A stretch of DNA of 64,000 nt, taken from Paracoccaceae bacterium. Its GTDB lineage: Bacteria > Pseudomonadota > Alphaproteobacteria > Rhodobacterales > Rhodobacteraceae. The stretch's first letter is position 1, and every line of letters begins with the position of its first letter. Both the position numbers and the translations under genes were made by a program. The stretch lies in assembly GCA_030148745.1 (NCBI GenBank), contig JASBSV010000044.1, positions 1 to 64,000 on the forward strand, written 5' to 3'. The notes below the pieces were generated by a model. It was given only the letters and a program-made list of their open reading frames with translations, made no database searches and was not told where the DNA came from. Positions 40,728-53,315 of this stretch are shown piece after piece.

Positions 40728-41141
40728 CTAAAGTTCCAGCGCGTCCAGAACCGGGCAGTCAGGCACATCGCGGCCCGAACACTTCGAGGCGGTCTCGGCC
40801 AGCACCGCCTCGATCCGTTGCAGATCGGCGATCTTGGCACGCACATCCCTCAGGTGGTTTTCGGTGCGCGCCTGAACCTCGGCGCAGGTCTGGGTGCCGC
40901 CGTCGATCAGGGTCAGAAAACCGCGCACCTCTTCAAGGTTGAAGCCCAGCTCGCGCATCCGCATCACAAAGCGCAGCCGCGCGACATGGCTGGCGTCATA
41001 GACCCGGAAGCCGGCACTGGTGCGCGGCGGATCGGGCATCACGCCGATGGTTTCGTAATAGCGTATTGTTTCGAGGTTACAGCCCGTGGCCCGCGCCAGA
41101 GCGGCGCGCATCATCGGTTTTTGCGGCTTGATTTCGCCCAT
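40728..41141 (-). CDS. merR: Mercury-responsive MerR regulator
   Basis: A 137-residue MerR protein. The HTH is NLETIRYYETIGVMPDPPRT. Three Cys are positioned for Hg(II): TCAEVQ near residue 85, then CSGRDVPDC (C-x7-C) near the C-terminus. The gene is divergent from merT, with a MerR-type 19-bp-spacer promoter between them. It represses the operon and converts to activator with mercury bound. Confidence 0.92.
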   Translation of the reverse strand: MGEIKPQKPMMRAALARATGCNLETIRYYETIGVMPDPPRTSAGFRVYDASHVARLRFVMRMRELGFNLEEVRGFLTLIDGGTQTCAEVQARTENHLRDVRAKIADLQRIEAVLAETASKCSGRDVPDCPVLDALEL

Positions 41142-41155
41142 TCCGGATATACCCC

Positions 41156-41186
41156 TTGCGCCTGTAGTTAGTACAGACCCTATACA
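41156..41186 (+). promoter_or_regulatory. merTPFA promoter with MerR operator
   Basis: A -35 TTGCGC (41156-41161) and -10 TATACA (41181-41186) are separated by exactly 19 bases. Inside the spacer is the perfect dyad CTGTA-GTTAG-TACAG. The over-long spacer with a centred dyad is the hallmark of MerR-activated promoters, where MerR untwists the DNA. It faces merT and abuts merR. Confidence 0.9.
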
Positions 41187-41223
41187 GACCGGGAATCAGT
41201 TGCAAGCAGGAGGCCAGACAACG

Positions 41224-41622
41224 ATGAGCATAGTTGACGATACCCAAGCCCAGACCGGGCGCCAGTCCGGCGATACTGGCGGGCGGGTTGCCACGGTGGG
41301 CAGCCTTTTTGGCGCTTTGGCGATGACCTCCTGCTGTATTCTGCCGCTGGTTCTGGTCAGTTTCGGGGTTGGCGGTGTGTGGATCGCGCAGCTGACCGCG
41401 CTTTATGCCTATAAGTGGTACACGTTCAGCATTGCCGCGGCCTTCATCGGCTATGGGTTCTGGAAAGTGCATAAATCTCAGGCGGGCGAATGCAGCGACG
41501 GCGCTGCCTGCGCGCGCCCGGTCAACCGGCGGGTGATGAAAGCGGCGCTTTGGCTGGCCACCGCCGTCACCCTGATCGCGATCATCTTTCCCTATATCAC
41601 GCCCTACATCCTGAGCTTCTGA
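41224..41622 (+). CDS. merT: Mercuric ion transporter MerT
   Basis: A 132-residue inner-membrane protein with three TM helices. The Cys pair in TM1 (MTSCCILPLVLVSFGVGG) and a second Cys pair in the cytoplasmic loop (CSDGAAC) are the Hg(II) relay of MerT. The start MSIVDD (41224) follows GCAGGAGG; the track start 41086 overlaps merR and the promoter. First gene of merTPFA. Confidence 0.92.
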   Translation: MSIVDDTQAQTGRQSGDTGGRVATVGSLFGALAMTSCCILPLVLVSFGVGGVWIAQLTALYAYKWYTFSIAAAFIGYGFWKVHKSQAGECSDGAACARPVNRRVMKAALWLATAVTLIAIIFPYITPYILSF

Positions 41623-41638
41623 AGAAAGGAAGAACCAT

Positions 41639-41953
41639 ATGAAAGTCTTTACCGCAGCCGTTGTTGCCGCGCTTATGACCGCCGGGGCGGCCTCTGCCGC
41701 AGAGCGTCAGGCCAAGATCGAGGTCAGCGGCCTGACCTGCCCGTCGTGCCCCTATATCGCCGCCGAGGCGGTGAAATCGGTCGAAAGCGTCAAGATCGTG
41801 ACCGGCGATTATGACGAGGCAGCGCAGACAATTGTTTTCGACGTCACCTATGACGATGCCGTCACAACGCCCGAGACGATTGCCGAGGCATCGATGGATT
41901 ATGGCTATCCGGGCCGGGTTCTGCCCTCTGCGGCTTCGGCGTCGGGCTCGTGA
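41639..41953 (+). CDS. merP: Periplasmic mercuric-binding protein MerP
   Basis: A 104-residue protein with signal peptide (ending ASAAE) and one HMA domain. The metal site GLTCPSCPYIA has the C-x2-C pair of MerP (usual form GMTCxxCP). It scavenges Hg(II) in the periplasm and hands it to MerT. GAAAGGA precedes the start. Confidence 0.9.
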   Translation: MKVFTAAVVAALMTAGAASAAERQAKIEVSGLTCPSCPYIAAEAVKSVESVKIVTGDYDEAAQTIVFDVTYDDAVTTPETIAEASMDYGYPGRVLPSAASASGS

Positions 41954-42000
41954 TGCCGATCCCGCAAGGAAACTGAAAGATCCGGTAAGGACGTTTAAAA

Positions 42001-42384
42001 ATGAATGAGAAAACTCAACTGCGGCGCGGCCTGATAGGCAGCGTTCTGGCGGCGATTTGCTGTTTTACCCCGCTTTTGGTGGTCGTGGTCACGGGCGCGG
42101 GGTTGTCGGCGATTGTCGGCTGGCTGGATTACGCGCTGTTTCCGCTGCTTTTTGCCTCGCTCGGGCTGGTGGCCCATGCGCTCTGGCTGATGTCGCAAAA
42201 GCGCGGCCCGTCGCCCAAGGGGATCATTACGCTTTTGGTGCTGGCGCTGTCGGTCCTGCTGATCTGGCTCGAGTTTCGCTTTGCTCTGCGCATATCGGTC
42301 GCGGCGGCGCTGGCGGTGGCGCTTTATGGCTATTGGCTGCGGCGCGGGGCTGCGGCGCAGCCGGGGCCATCCGATACCTTTTGA
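42001..42384 (+). CDS. merF: Mercury transport protein MerF-like
   Basis: A 127-residue membrane protein. The first half, LIGSVLAAICCFTPLLVVVV...SAIVGWLDYALFPLLF, is the MerF pattern with vicinal Cys in TM1. It is about 45 residues longer than classical MerF, with two extra TM helices at the C-terminus. The second Cys pair of MerF after TM2 is not visible. It acts as an additional Hg(II) uptake protein beside MerT. Confidence 0.8.
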   Translation: MNEKTQLRRGLIGSVLAAICCFTPLLVVVVTGAGLSAIVGWLDYALFPLLFASLGLVAHALWLMSQKRGPSPKGIITLLVLALSVLLIWLEFRFALRISVAAALAVALYGYWLRRGAAAQPGPSDTF

Positions 42385-42409
42385 ACATCCCAAACAGAAA
42401 GATCCGACG

Positions 42410-43834
42410 ATGAATGACCAATCGAAAATGCCGCAACATACCGCCTTTGACCTGATCGTTCTGGGGGCCGGCTCGGCCGGGTTTTCGGCGGCGATCACGG
42501 CGGCCGAAGCGGGGCATCGGGTGGCGCTGGTGGGCCATGGCACCATCGGCGGCACTTGTGTCAATGTCGGCTGTGTGCCGTCGAAATTCATGATCCGCGC
42601 CGGTGAGACCCAGCACAGCGCGGCGGCGGCCAGCCGCTTTGCTGGTATCACCGCCGAGGCGCATGTGACCGACTGGGCGGCGCTGGTTCAGGCCAAGCGC
42701 GATCTGGTCAGCGGCATGCGGCAAAAGAAATACGCCGATTTGCTGCCTGAATATCAGAACGTCACCTATATCGAAGGCTTTGCAAGGTTTGACGGCGATG
42801 CCATCGTGGTGGATAAGACGCGGCTGACGGCGCCTAAGGTCCTGATCGCCACCGGCGGGCGTCCGTCGGTCCCGCCGATTGCCGGGATCGAAACGGTCGA
42901 GACGCTGGACAGCACGTCCCTGCTGGAGCTTGAAGAGCTTCCGGCAAGCCTGACGGTTCTGGGCGGGGGCTATATCGGCGCTGAGCTGGCGCAGATGATG
43001 GCGCGCATGGGGGTGAAGGTGACGGTGATCTGCCGCTCGCACCTTTTGCCCGGGGCCGAGCCGGAGGTGTCGCAGGCACTGACCGAGGCTTTTGTCGCCG
43101 AAGGCATCACGCTTGAATGCGGCATCACCTATGACGCCTGCCGCCAGGACGCCGCGGGCGTGACGGTCTGTGTTAAGCGCGATGGCAAGCCGTTTGAAAT
43201 CACGTCCGAAAAGCTGGTGGTTGCGACGGGGCGGGTGGCCAATACCGAAGGCATGGGGCTGGCCGAGGCGGGCATCAATCTGGACCGGCGCGGCGCGATC
43301 ATCGTGGGCGACGATATGCAAAGCACCAGACCGGGGGTTTACGGCGCGGGCGATGTGACCAACCGCGATCAGTTCGTCTATATGGCGGCCTATGGCGCCA
43401 AGGTGGCGGTCAATAACGCCCTGGGGCTGGAGCCGATGCGCTATGACAACAGCGCCATGCCCTGGGTGGTGTTTTCCGACCCGCAGGTTGCCGGCGTCGG
43501 GCTGAGCGAGGCGCAGGCGCGCGCAGCCGGCCATGAGGTCAAAACCTCGGTTCTGGGGCTGGACAATGTGCCGCGTGCGCTGGCGGCGCTGGATACGCGC
43601 GGCCTGATCAAACTGGTGGCGGACGCCAAGACCGATCGCCTTTTGGGCGGGCAGATCATTGCGCCCGAAGGTTCGGACACGGTCCAGACACTGGCAATGG
43701 CGCTGAAGTTCGGCATGACCACCAAGGCGCTGGGCGAGATGATCTTTCCCTATCTGACAACGGTTGAGGGGCTGAAACTGGCCGCGCAGACCTTTGACAA
43801 GGATGTCGCCAAGCTGAGCTGCTGCGCAGGATAG
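42410..43834 (+). CDS. merA: Mercuric reductase
   Basis: A 474-residue FAD flavoprotein that reduces Hg(II) to Hg(0) with NADPH. The active-site pair is IGGTCVNVGCVPSK, and the C-terminal vicinal Cys pair (AKLSCCAG) hands Hg(II) to it; both are intact. There is no N-terminal NmerA (HMA) domain; the protein starts almost directly with the FAD motif LIVLGAGSAGFSAA. ATG 42410 begins 25 bases after merF; the track start 42281 lies inside merF. Last gene of the operon. Confidence 0.95.
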   Translation: MNDQSKMPQHTAFDLIVLGAGSAGFSAAITAAEAGHRVALVGHGTIGGTCVNVGCVPSKFMIRAGETQHSAAAASRFAGITAEAHVTDWAALVQAKRDLVSGMRQKKYADLLPEYQNVTYIEGFARFDGDAIVVDKTRLTAPKVLIATGGRPSVPPIAGIETVETLDSTSLLELEELPASLTVLGGGYIGAELAQMMARMGVKVTVICRSHLLPGAEPEVSQALTEAFVAEGITLECGITYDACRQDAAGVTVCVKRDGKPFEITSEKLVVATGRVANTEGMGLAEAGINLDRRGAIIVGDDMQSTRPGVYGAGDVTNRDQFVYMAAYGAKVAVNNALGLEPMRYDNSAMPWVVFSDPQVAGVGLSEAQARAAGHEVKTSVLGLDNVPRALAALDTRGLIKLVADAKTDRLLGGQIIAPEGSDTVQTLAMALKFGMTTKALGEMIFPYLTTVEGLKLAAQTFDKDVAKLSCCAG

Positions 43835-44171
43835 GGGAAGGACGCCGGGCAGGAGAATCATCTGGTTCAGGGCCTGTGCGATTCCCGCGAATATCGGCGA
43901 TGCCCCGCGTATGAGGCCCGGCTTGCAGCAGCGTTCGCAATGCAAGCCGGGCTGGCCGGGCCGTTTTCCCATTTTTTCCCGCCTGAAATATGTGCAATGG
44001 GCCGCCGTATAAAATCTGATGGTGCCGGCGCGCCACAGGCATGCGGAATTTCGCACAGTTTTTGAATGGCCTGAACTCCGGGCTTTCATTGAAACAGCAA
44101 ATGTGTAACAAAGAGTTTTGAAGGGTGTCTGAGGGCACTCCCTCACAGATTAAGTATTTGGAGTGGATCCT
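43835..44171 (+). other. Intergenic region between merA and the small exported protein gene
   Basis: A 337-base gap. It holds a strong hairpin 80 bases after merA. The rest has lower GC towards the next gene, consistent with a promoter region. No ORF with a ribosome-binding site was found. Confidence 0.5.
43916..43952 (+). terminator. Candidate mer operon terminator
   Basis: GCCCGGCTTGCA and TGCAAGCCGGGC form a perfect 12-bp stem with a 13-base loop. TTTT and TTTTTT runs follow at 10 and 20 bases. A likely but not classical terminator for the mer operon. Confidence 0.5.
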
Positions 44172-44393
44172 ATGAAAAAAACTTTGACCGTTCTTGCAGC
44201 TGGCGCCATCGTCGCTACTGCTGTTGCCCCTGCTTTCGCAGGTGGCCGTGCCGCACCGATCGTTGAAGAAGCACCCGTTGTGGTTGTTGAAGACAACCCC
44301 GGAAGCTCGCTGAACCCGGGCACTGCCGGTCTCCTGCTTCTGCTCCTTCTGGGCGCAGGCATCGCAGCATCGGGAAGCTCGAGCAGCACCTGA
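44172..44393 (+). CDS. Small exported protein with C-terminal hydrophobic segment (hypothetical)
   Basis: A 73-residue protein. The signal peptide MKKTLTVLAAGAIVATAVAPAFA is followed by an acidic/valine stretch (EEAPVVVVEDNP), a Leu-rich TM-like segment (TAGLLLLLLLGAGIAASG) and a Ser-rich end. Low-GC Lys codons at the start and a strong terminator 40 bases downstream suggest a monocistronic, well-expressed gene. Function unknown. Confidence 0.8.
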   Translation: MKKTLTVLAAGAIVATAVAPAFAGGRAAPIVEEAPVVVVEDNPGSSLNPGTAGLLLLLLLGAGIAASGSSSST

Positions 44394-44433
44394 TCAGAAT
44401 TTTCGCAGCGGCCTTGTGCCGCGCGACAGGAAG

Positions 44434-44461
44434 ACGGCAGGCAATTTCGCCTGCCGTTTTT
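44434..44461 (+). terminator. Rho-independent terminator
   Basis: ACGGCAGGC-AATTTC-GCCTGCCGT is a perfect 9-bp stem running into TTTTT. It lies 40 bases after the small exported protein gene and between it and the convergent thi operon. Confidence 0.9.
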
Positions 44462-44481
44462 CGTTTGGGGGCGGCTCGCTG

Positions 44482-45225
44482 TTACTGGGTGCCCGCAATC
44501 CATGAATTGGTGAAATTCTTTGCCGCGCCGACGGCCGGTCTTAGCGGCATTCCTTTGGCCAGATAACAGGCGATCGCGGTGGCGAGGGTGCATCCTGTCC
44601 CGCGCTTGCCGGCGTTTTGGCGCGGGGCGCTGAAATTTGCCATGCCGCGGGGTTCATAAAGCGTGTCGGTTGCCTGCGCGCCGCTGTCATGGCCGCCTTT
44701 GACAAGAACCGCGCCCGCGCCCATCGCCAAAAGCGCGGCGGCGCGGGCGGCTCTATCGGCGCGGCTGGCGTCCCGGCTCTCCGGCGCCTGCGTCAGCGCG
44801 GCAAGTTCGGGCAGGTTTGGCGTTACCACGGCGGTCATTGGCAAAAGCTGCGCCAGAAGGGCGCGCTGACCTTCGGCATCCAGCAGCGCCCGTCCTGACG
44901 AGCTATGCGTGACCGGATCAAGAACCACGGGGCAGGGCGGATGGCGGGCCAGAGAGGCACAGACGGCGCCCACGATACCCGCATTCGCCAGCATCCCGAT
45001 CTTGACCGCTGCAACCGGACCGGAGCGCAAGCCTGCGGTGATCTGGGCACTGACCGAGGCTGGCGGCAGGATGGTGATATCCAGAACCTCGCTGTCGGTC
45101 TGAGCAGTAACGGCGGTGATTGCCACACAGCTGTCGATGCCCAGTTCCTGCGCCACGCTTTGATCGCGAAAGAGACCCGCGCCGCCGCTGCTGTCGGTTC
45201 CGGCGATCAGCAAAATGCGTGTCAC
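44482..45225 (-). CDS. thiD: Hydroxymethylpyrimidine (phosphate) kinase
   Basis: A 247-residue ribokinase-fold kinase that phosphorylates HMP and HMP-P in thiamine synthesis. RILLIAGTDSSGGAGLFRD and the C-terminal anion-hole motif RGTGCTLATAIACYLA are diagnostic. It starts at GTG 45225, overlapping the thiF stop (GTGA); the track start 45318 lies inside thiF. Last gene of thiCOSGEFD. Confidence 0.93.
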   Translation of the reverse strand: MTRILLIAGTDSSGGAGLFRDQSVAQELGIDSCVAITAVTAQTDSEVLDITILPPASVSAQITAGLRSGPVAAVKIGMLANAGIVGAVCASLARHPPCPVVLDPVTHSSSGRALLDAEGQRALLAQLLPMTAVVTPNLPELAALTQAPESRDASRADRAARAAALLAMGAGAVLVKGGHDSGAQATDTLYEPRGMANFSAPRQNAGKRGTGCTLATAIACYLAKGMPLRPAVGAAKNFTNSWIAGTQ

Positions 45226-46211
45226 ACCGCCACCTCGGCCATCAGGGCGATATCGCGGATACCCCGGCGCAACAGATCCTCGCCCGCCCGCCATGCGCGC
45301 AGCCCGGTCTTGCAGCACAGAACGATGCGTCCCCGCTGCGGCGGGCCAAGGCGGGCAAGCCCCTGTGGCGTAATGCGCCGCGCTTCGGGCGCCAGAAGCC
45401 GGGGCGCTTCACCGGCGCCGCGCAGATCCAGAAGCTGATCCTCCGGGTCAAGCTGCGATGGCGCGATAAAAGGCATCGGCGCCGCGGGTTCGGGCGCGTT
45501 TTGAAAGGAAAAGCCGCCGAACTGAAACTGGCCCATATCGACCCGGACCAGACGGCCAAGGGGGCTGGGCTTAAGGCCTAGAATATGGGCCATCGCAAGC
45601 TGCGCCTGAAGCGCGCCCAGAACGCCAGTGATCGGCCCCATGATGCCCGCCGTCTCGCAGGTGGCGGCCATGGCGGGCGGGGTGGGAAAAACCGCGCGCA
45701 GGCTTGGCGCGGGGCCGCAAAACCCGCCCGCATAGCCGGTCAGGCCAAGCGCCGAGGCGCTGATCAGCGCCCTGCCTTGCGCCTTGCAGAAATCCGACAG
45801 GATGTAGGAGACCGCGAAACTGTCGGCGGCATCGATGATCACCTGCGCCCCGGCGGCCAGCCGCGACACATTGGCCGGCGTCAGCCTCTCGCAAAACGCA
45901 TCGATCGTAACGCCCGGGTTTACCCGCTGCAGCCGGGCCCGGGCCGCATCCGCCTTGCGCGCGCCGATGTCATCGCCTGAAAACAGGCTCTGGCGGTGCA
46001 GATTGCTGAGCGAGACAGCATCGGGATCGACGATGCCGAGACGGCCAACTCCACCCGCCGCCAGATATTGCAGCGCCGGGCAGCCCAGCCCGCCGGCGCC
46101 AACCACCAGAACCTGCGCCGCCGCCAGCCTGTTCTGACCCGCTTCACCCACCGGCGGCAAACAGATTTGCCGCGCAAAACGCTCTGATATCAGCGGGTCG
46201 CCCTGATCCAT
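45222..46211 (-). CDS. thiF: ThiF-type adenylyltransferase with C-terminal rhodanese domain
   Basis: A 329-residue E1-like enzyme that adenylates the ThiS C-terminus. ATP-binding VVGAGGLGCPALQYLAAGGV, NLHRQSLF and the Cys segment TCETAGIMGP are present. The usual C-x2-C zinc pair before FPxPP is missing (SLRAVFPTPP), as is any second pair. The C-terminal ~90 residues (LLDLRGAG; IVLCCKTGLRAWRAGEDL) are a rhodanese-like sulfur-carrier domain with its Cys. ATG 46211 lies inside the end of thiE; the track start 46361 is deeper in thiE. Confidence 0.88.
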   Translation of the reverse strand: MDQGDPLISERFARQICLPPVGEAGQNRLAAAQVLVVGAGGLGCPALQYLAAGGVGRLGIVDPDAVSLSNLHRQSLFSGDDIGARKADAARARLQRVNPGVTIDAFCERLTPANVSRLAAGAQVIIDAADSFAVSYILSDFCKAQGRALISASALGLTGYAGGFCGPAPSLRAVFPTPPAMAATCETAGIMGPITGVLGALQAQLAMAHILGLKPSPLGRLVRVDMGQFQFGGFSFQNAPEPAAPMPFIAPSQLDPEDQLLDLRGAGEAPRLLAPEARRITPQGLARLGPPQRGRIVLCCKTGLRAWRAGEDLLRRGIRDIALMAEVAV

Positions 46212-46786
46212 TCCTCGGTCCTTTGTTCGGGCTCTGCGGCCTGTTGGATGTCGGTGACCACCGCCGCGCTGTCGGCGCCTGCGGCAAATACCCCGGGCAG
46301 GCGCTGTGGCGTCAGACCGCCGATGGCCACCAGCGGAAGCGCCCCCACCGCCGCCTTCCATTCGCGCAGCTTTTCAAGCCCCTGCGGAGCCCATGGCATT
46401 TTCTTCAGAAGCGTCGGATAGACCGGCCCAAGCGCGACGTAATCGGGCGACAGGGACAGGGCGCGCTCAAGCTCGGCCCGGTCATGGGTCGAGATGCCGA
46501 TCCTGACACCGGCCTTGCGCAGGGCGGCAAAATCCGCCTCATCGGCGTCTTCCTGACCCAGATGAACAAAGTTGCACCTGGTATCCAGTGCCACCTGCCA
46601 ATGATCGTTGATCACCAGCGTGCAGCGCTGCGCAGCGCAGACCGCGCTGGCCCAGAGGATCTCGGTGCGGATGTCGTCGGGCGATTTGTCCTTGAGCCGT
46701 AACTGCACCAGCCGCACACCGCGCGGCACCAGCCGCGCCAGCATCCCCGCATCGCTTACGATCAGATAGAACCGGTCAAGCCTCAT
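46190..46786 (-). CDS. thiE: Thiamine phosphate synthase
   Basis: A 198-residue TIM-barrel protein that couples HMP-PP with thiazole phosphate. [26 protein letters not shown] and [13 protein letters not shown] correspond to the ThiE motifs (the last is normally VHLGQxD). [15 protein letters not shown] and [10 protein letters not shown] follow. Its start overlaps the thiG stop by four bases. Confidence 0.92.
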   Translation of the reverse strand: MRLDRFYLIVSDAGMLARLVPRGVRLVQLRLKDKSPDDIRTEILWASAVCAAQRCTLVINDHWQVALDTRCNFVHLGQEDADEADFAALRKAGVRIGISTHDRAELERALSLSPDYVALGPVYPTLLKKMPWAPQGLEKLREWKAAVGALPLVAIGGLTPQRLPGVFAAGADSAAVVTDIQQAAEPEQRTEEWIRATR

Positions 46787-47547
46787 AAGCTGGCCATCCC
46801 CATCACCGGGGTCGAAGGCGCGGCCATATCGCGCGGCTCGATCGGCTGGGCACGAAAGGCATCGCGCCCGGCGGCAACCGCGCGGGCCATGGCGGCGGCC
46901 ATCAGAGCCGGATTGCCCGCCTTGGCGACGGCGGTGTTCAAAAGCACCGCGTCAAAACCCAGCTCCATCGCCTGAGCGGCGTGCGAGGGCTTGCCAATCC
47001 CGGCATCCACGATCAGCGTCGTGCCCGGAAAATGCGCCCGCATCGAACGCAAGGCATCGGGCGTGCGCAGCCCTTGCCCCGATCCGATCGGCGCGCCCCA
47101 TGGCATAAGAACCCGGCATCCCGCCTTGATCAGCTGCTCGGCGACCGACAGATCGTCGGTGGTATAGGGAAAAACCTCAAAGCCTTCGCCGGTCAGGATC
47201 CCGGCGGCCTCAACCAGACCGAAAACATCGGGATGCAAGGTGTCTGGGTTGCCGATGACCTCAAGCTTGATCCAGTTCGTTTTGAACAGATCGCGCGCCA
47301 TCCGCGCCGTGGTCACCGCCTCCTGCACCGAATGGCAGCCGGCGGTATTGGGCAGGATATGACAGCCCAGATCCTTGAGGATCTGCCAGAAGGCGCCGCC
47401 GTCGCCGGCTGCCGTTTCGCGGCGCAGCGAGACGGTGATCACCTCGGTCCCGCTGGCACGGATCGCATCGCCAAGGATCGCCGGGGAAGGGTATTGCGCC
47501 GTCCCCAGCAAAAGGGGTGAGGTTATTTCAGTGCCGTAAAGCTGCAT
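46783..47547 (-). CDS. thiG: Thiazole synthase
   Basis: A 254-residue enzyme that builds the thiazole ring from DXP, dehydroglycine and ThiS-thiocarboxylate. [16 protein letters not shown] includes the Schiff-base Lys; [16 protein letters not shown] and [18 protein letters not shown] are the conserved phosphate and sheet motifs. ATG 47547 sits one base after the thiS stop; the track start 47595 is inside thiS. Confidence 0.95.
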   Translation of the reverse strand: MQLYGTEITSPLLLGTAQYPSPAILGDAIRASGTEVITVSLRRETAAGDGGAFWQILKDLGCHILPNTAGCHSVQEAVTTARMARDLFKTNWIKLEVIGNPDTLHPDVFGLVEAAGILTGEGFEVFPYTTDDLSVAEQLIKAGCRVLMPWGAPIGSGQGLRTPDALRSMRAHFPGTTLIVDAGIGKPSHAAQAMELGFDAVLLNTAVAKAGNPALMAAAMARAVAAGRDAFRAQPIEPRDMAAPSTPVMGMASL

Positions 47548-47714
47548 CTCATCCCCCCTGCATGGGCGCCAGAACTTCCAGCCGGTCATTTTCATTCAGG
47601 CGCGTTTCGTCCCGCGCCGCTGCGGCCACAAATTCGCCGTTCAGGGCGGTGGCTATCGCCGGGCTGGTAAAGCCCAGCTCGGCCAGAGCCTCGCTCAGAC
47701 GGGTTGCGTTGACC

Positions 47715-50697
<2,983 letters not shown>

Positions 50698-50809
50698 GCC
50701 ATTTTGGTAAACCCATCGCGGGGGCGGCGTCAACAGCAACTCTGCCCTGCCGGTATTGGCCCGATCTCATTATGTTTTTAGGCTTTGCGGCCCGCCAGAT
50801 CCGTGATCA

Positions 50810-50975
50810 ACTGGCGCGGTCTGGTGCCCGCTGGTCGGGAGAATCGGGAAGCCGGTGAAATTCCGGAACGTGCCCAACGCTGTGAAAGGTGATGGTCAGG
50901 GCAGATGCCACTGGAGCCCTCCGGGAAGGCGCCCTGATCAGGTGATCCTCAGTCAGAAGACCGGCCAGACAGCAT
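50810..50975 (+). ncRNA. Cobalamin riboswitch
   Basis: GGGAAGCCGGTGAAATTCCG, AACGTGCCCAACGCTGTGAA, a long variable stem with GATGCCACTGG, and the B12-box-like GTCAGAAGACCGGCC occur in the order of the cobalamin aptamer. It lies 60 bases before bluB. B12 would lower expression of the lower-ligand biosynthesis gene. Outer helix borders are approximate. Confidence 0.92.
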
Positions 50976-51029
50976 AGCCCGCTCCACGCGGTCAGTGGGG
51001 CAGGGCGCAGAAGTGTTGTTGGGGATTAA

Positions 51030-51713
<684 letters not shown>

Positions 51714-51756
51714 GCCGGCCCAAGCCGGCCCAATCCAACCCGGTCAGGGCAAAGAC

Positions 51757-52224
51757 CTATCCGCGTCCGCGATAGCTCGCCACGCCCTGATCGGGGATCC
51801 AGACGCCTGCGGGCGCCTCGCCGGTCTGATAGAATACGTCGATCGGAATGCCGCCGCGCGGATACCAGTAGCCGCCGATGCGCAGCCATTTGGGCGCCAG
51901 CGTCTCGACCAGCCGCTTGCCGATCGAGACGGTGCAATCTTCGTGAAAGGCGCCGTGATTGCGGAACGATCCCAGAAACAGCTTCAGCGATTTGCTTTCC
52001 ACCAGCCAGTCACCGGGGATGTAATCCAGAACCAGATGGGCGAAATCGGGCTGGCCGGTCATCGGGCAGAGCGAGGTAAACTCGGGCGCGGTAAAGCGCA
52101 CCGTGTAATCGGTGCCGGCCTGCGGATTGGGCACGCGCTCCAAAACAGCCTCCTGCGGCGAATTGGGAAGCTCGGTCTTGCCGCCCAGCATCGTCAGGTC
52201 CTTATAGATATCGTCGTTTTCCAT
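51757..52224 (-). CDS. queF: NADPH-dependent 7-cyano-7-deazaguanine reductase
   Basis: A 155-residue T-fold enzyme that reduces preQ0 to preQ1. [16 protein letters not shown] contains the catalytic Cys, and [20 protein letters not shown] is the QueF motif. It is the short (unimodular) type. Last of queCDEF, 15 bases after queE. Confidence 0.95.
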   Translation of the reverse strand: MENDDIYKDLTMLGGKTELPNSPQEAVLERVPNPQAGTDYTVRFTAPEFTSLCPMTGQPDFAHLVLDYIPGDWLVESKSLKLFLGSFRNHGAFHEDCTVSIGKRLVETLAPKWLRIGGYWYPRGGIPIDVFYQTGEAPAGVWIPDQGVASYRGRG

Positions 52225-52239
52225 GGTCTTTTCCTTGTC

Positions 52240-52962
52240 TCAAACGCCGCGTTTATTGCCCCATAAAAGCACATGCAGCTGCGGCAGGATGTGCGGCGTG
52301 AACCACCGATCACCCAGCGTTTTGTCGATCAGCCATTCCATCCGGTTCATGATGCCGTCCACATCAATGGCGTCATCGGCGCTTTCGTCGGGCGGGGGCG
52401 GTGTGTGATTTCCCGGCTGAAGGTAGAGTTCCAGATCGCCGTAACGGCTGGCCACATCGCGGGCCCAATTGTAATCGGCATCGTCAAAGATCACGATCTT
52501 CAGAATTGTCCGCGCGGCTCCGGCCTGCGCGATACAGTCGTCAAACCTGTCCCAATCCACGGTCTCGCCGGATGAGGGGGGTTTGGGGCTGAGGATCAGA
52601 AGGTCGAGATCGCGAAACCAGCGGCGCGCGACCGAGCCTTGGGTTTCAAGCGCAAAGCGATACCCCTCGGCGCGGCCGCGGGCGATCAGCGGCGCGAAAT
52701 CCTGAATGGCCGGATTGCCGCCCGACAGCGACACCACCAGCGGAACGCCCCCCGACAGATCGCTGACGCGGGCCCAGACCTGATCGGCGGTCATCGCGGC
52801 CCAGTCGTGGCGATAGGCGCTGTCGACGGCGTGCATGCTGTCGCACCAGCTACAGCGGTAATCGCAGCCGCCGGCGCGCACAAAGACCGTGGGCGCTCCG
52901 ATCAGCGCACCTTCGCCCTGAATCGTCGGGCCAAAGATCTCGGCGATCCTCAGCGTGGTCAT
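52240..52962 (-). CDS. queE: 7-carboxy-7-deazaguanine synthase
   Basis: A 240-residue radical SAM enzyme. The cluster motif [10 protein letters not shown] is C-x3-C-x2-C, preceded by [20 protein letters not shown]. It converts CPH4 to CDG. ATG 52962 overlaps the queD stop (ATGA); the track start 53037 lies inside queD. Confidence 0.95.
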   Translation of the reverse strand: MTTLRIAEIFGPTIQGEGALIGAPTVFVRAGGCDYRCSWCDSMHAVDSAYRHDWAAMTADQVWARVSDLSGGVPLVVSLSGGNPAIQDFAPLIARGRAEGYRFALETQGSVARRWFRDLDLLILSPKPPSSGETVDWDRFDDCIAQAGAARTILKIVIFDDADYNWARDVASRYGDLELYLQPGNHTPPPPDESADDAIDVDGIMNRMEWLIDKTLGDRWFTPHILPQLHVLLWGNKRGV

Positions 52963-53315
52963 GGCCGGTATTCCGCCCAGGTTTTGGGTGTTTCGCTGAT
53001 CCGCACCGCGCTGGTCTGATCCCAGCGGGTCTTGCACCAGTCAAAGATCCATCGCGCCAGCCATTCCGAGGTTACCATATCATGGCCGAACACCTCGTTC
53101 AGGTGGCGGTGATCCAGCCTGTCGTCGATCAGGGCTCTCAGCGGCGCCAGATCCAGATAATCCACCACAAAGCCGTTTTCATTCAGCGTTTCGGCGGCAA
53201 GCTCCACCTCGACGATATAATTGTGGCCATGCATCCGCGCGCAGGGGTGATCGCCCTGAAGGCGGCAAAGTTGATGCGAGGCCGAGAAATGAAATTCCTT
53301 GGTGATCCGGTACAT
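52959..53315 (-). CDS. queD: 6-carboxytetrahydropterin synthase
   Basis: A 118-residue T-fold enzyme that makes CPH4 from dihydroneopterin triphosphate. Zinc His residues appear in FHFSASHQL and [10 protein letters not shown], with the catalytic Cys in HPCARMHG. It overlaps queC by one base (TGATG) and queE by four. Confidence 0.95.
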   Translation of the reverse strand: MYRITKEFHFSASHQLCRLQGDHPCARMHGHNYIVEVELAAETLNENGFVVDYLDLAPLRALIDDRLDHRHLNEVFGHDMVTSEWLARWIFDWCKTRWDQTSAVRISETPKTWAEYRP

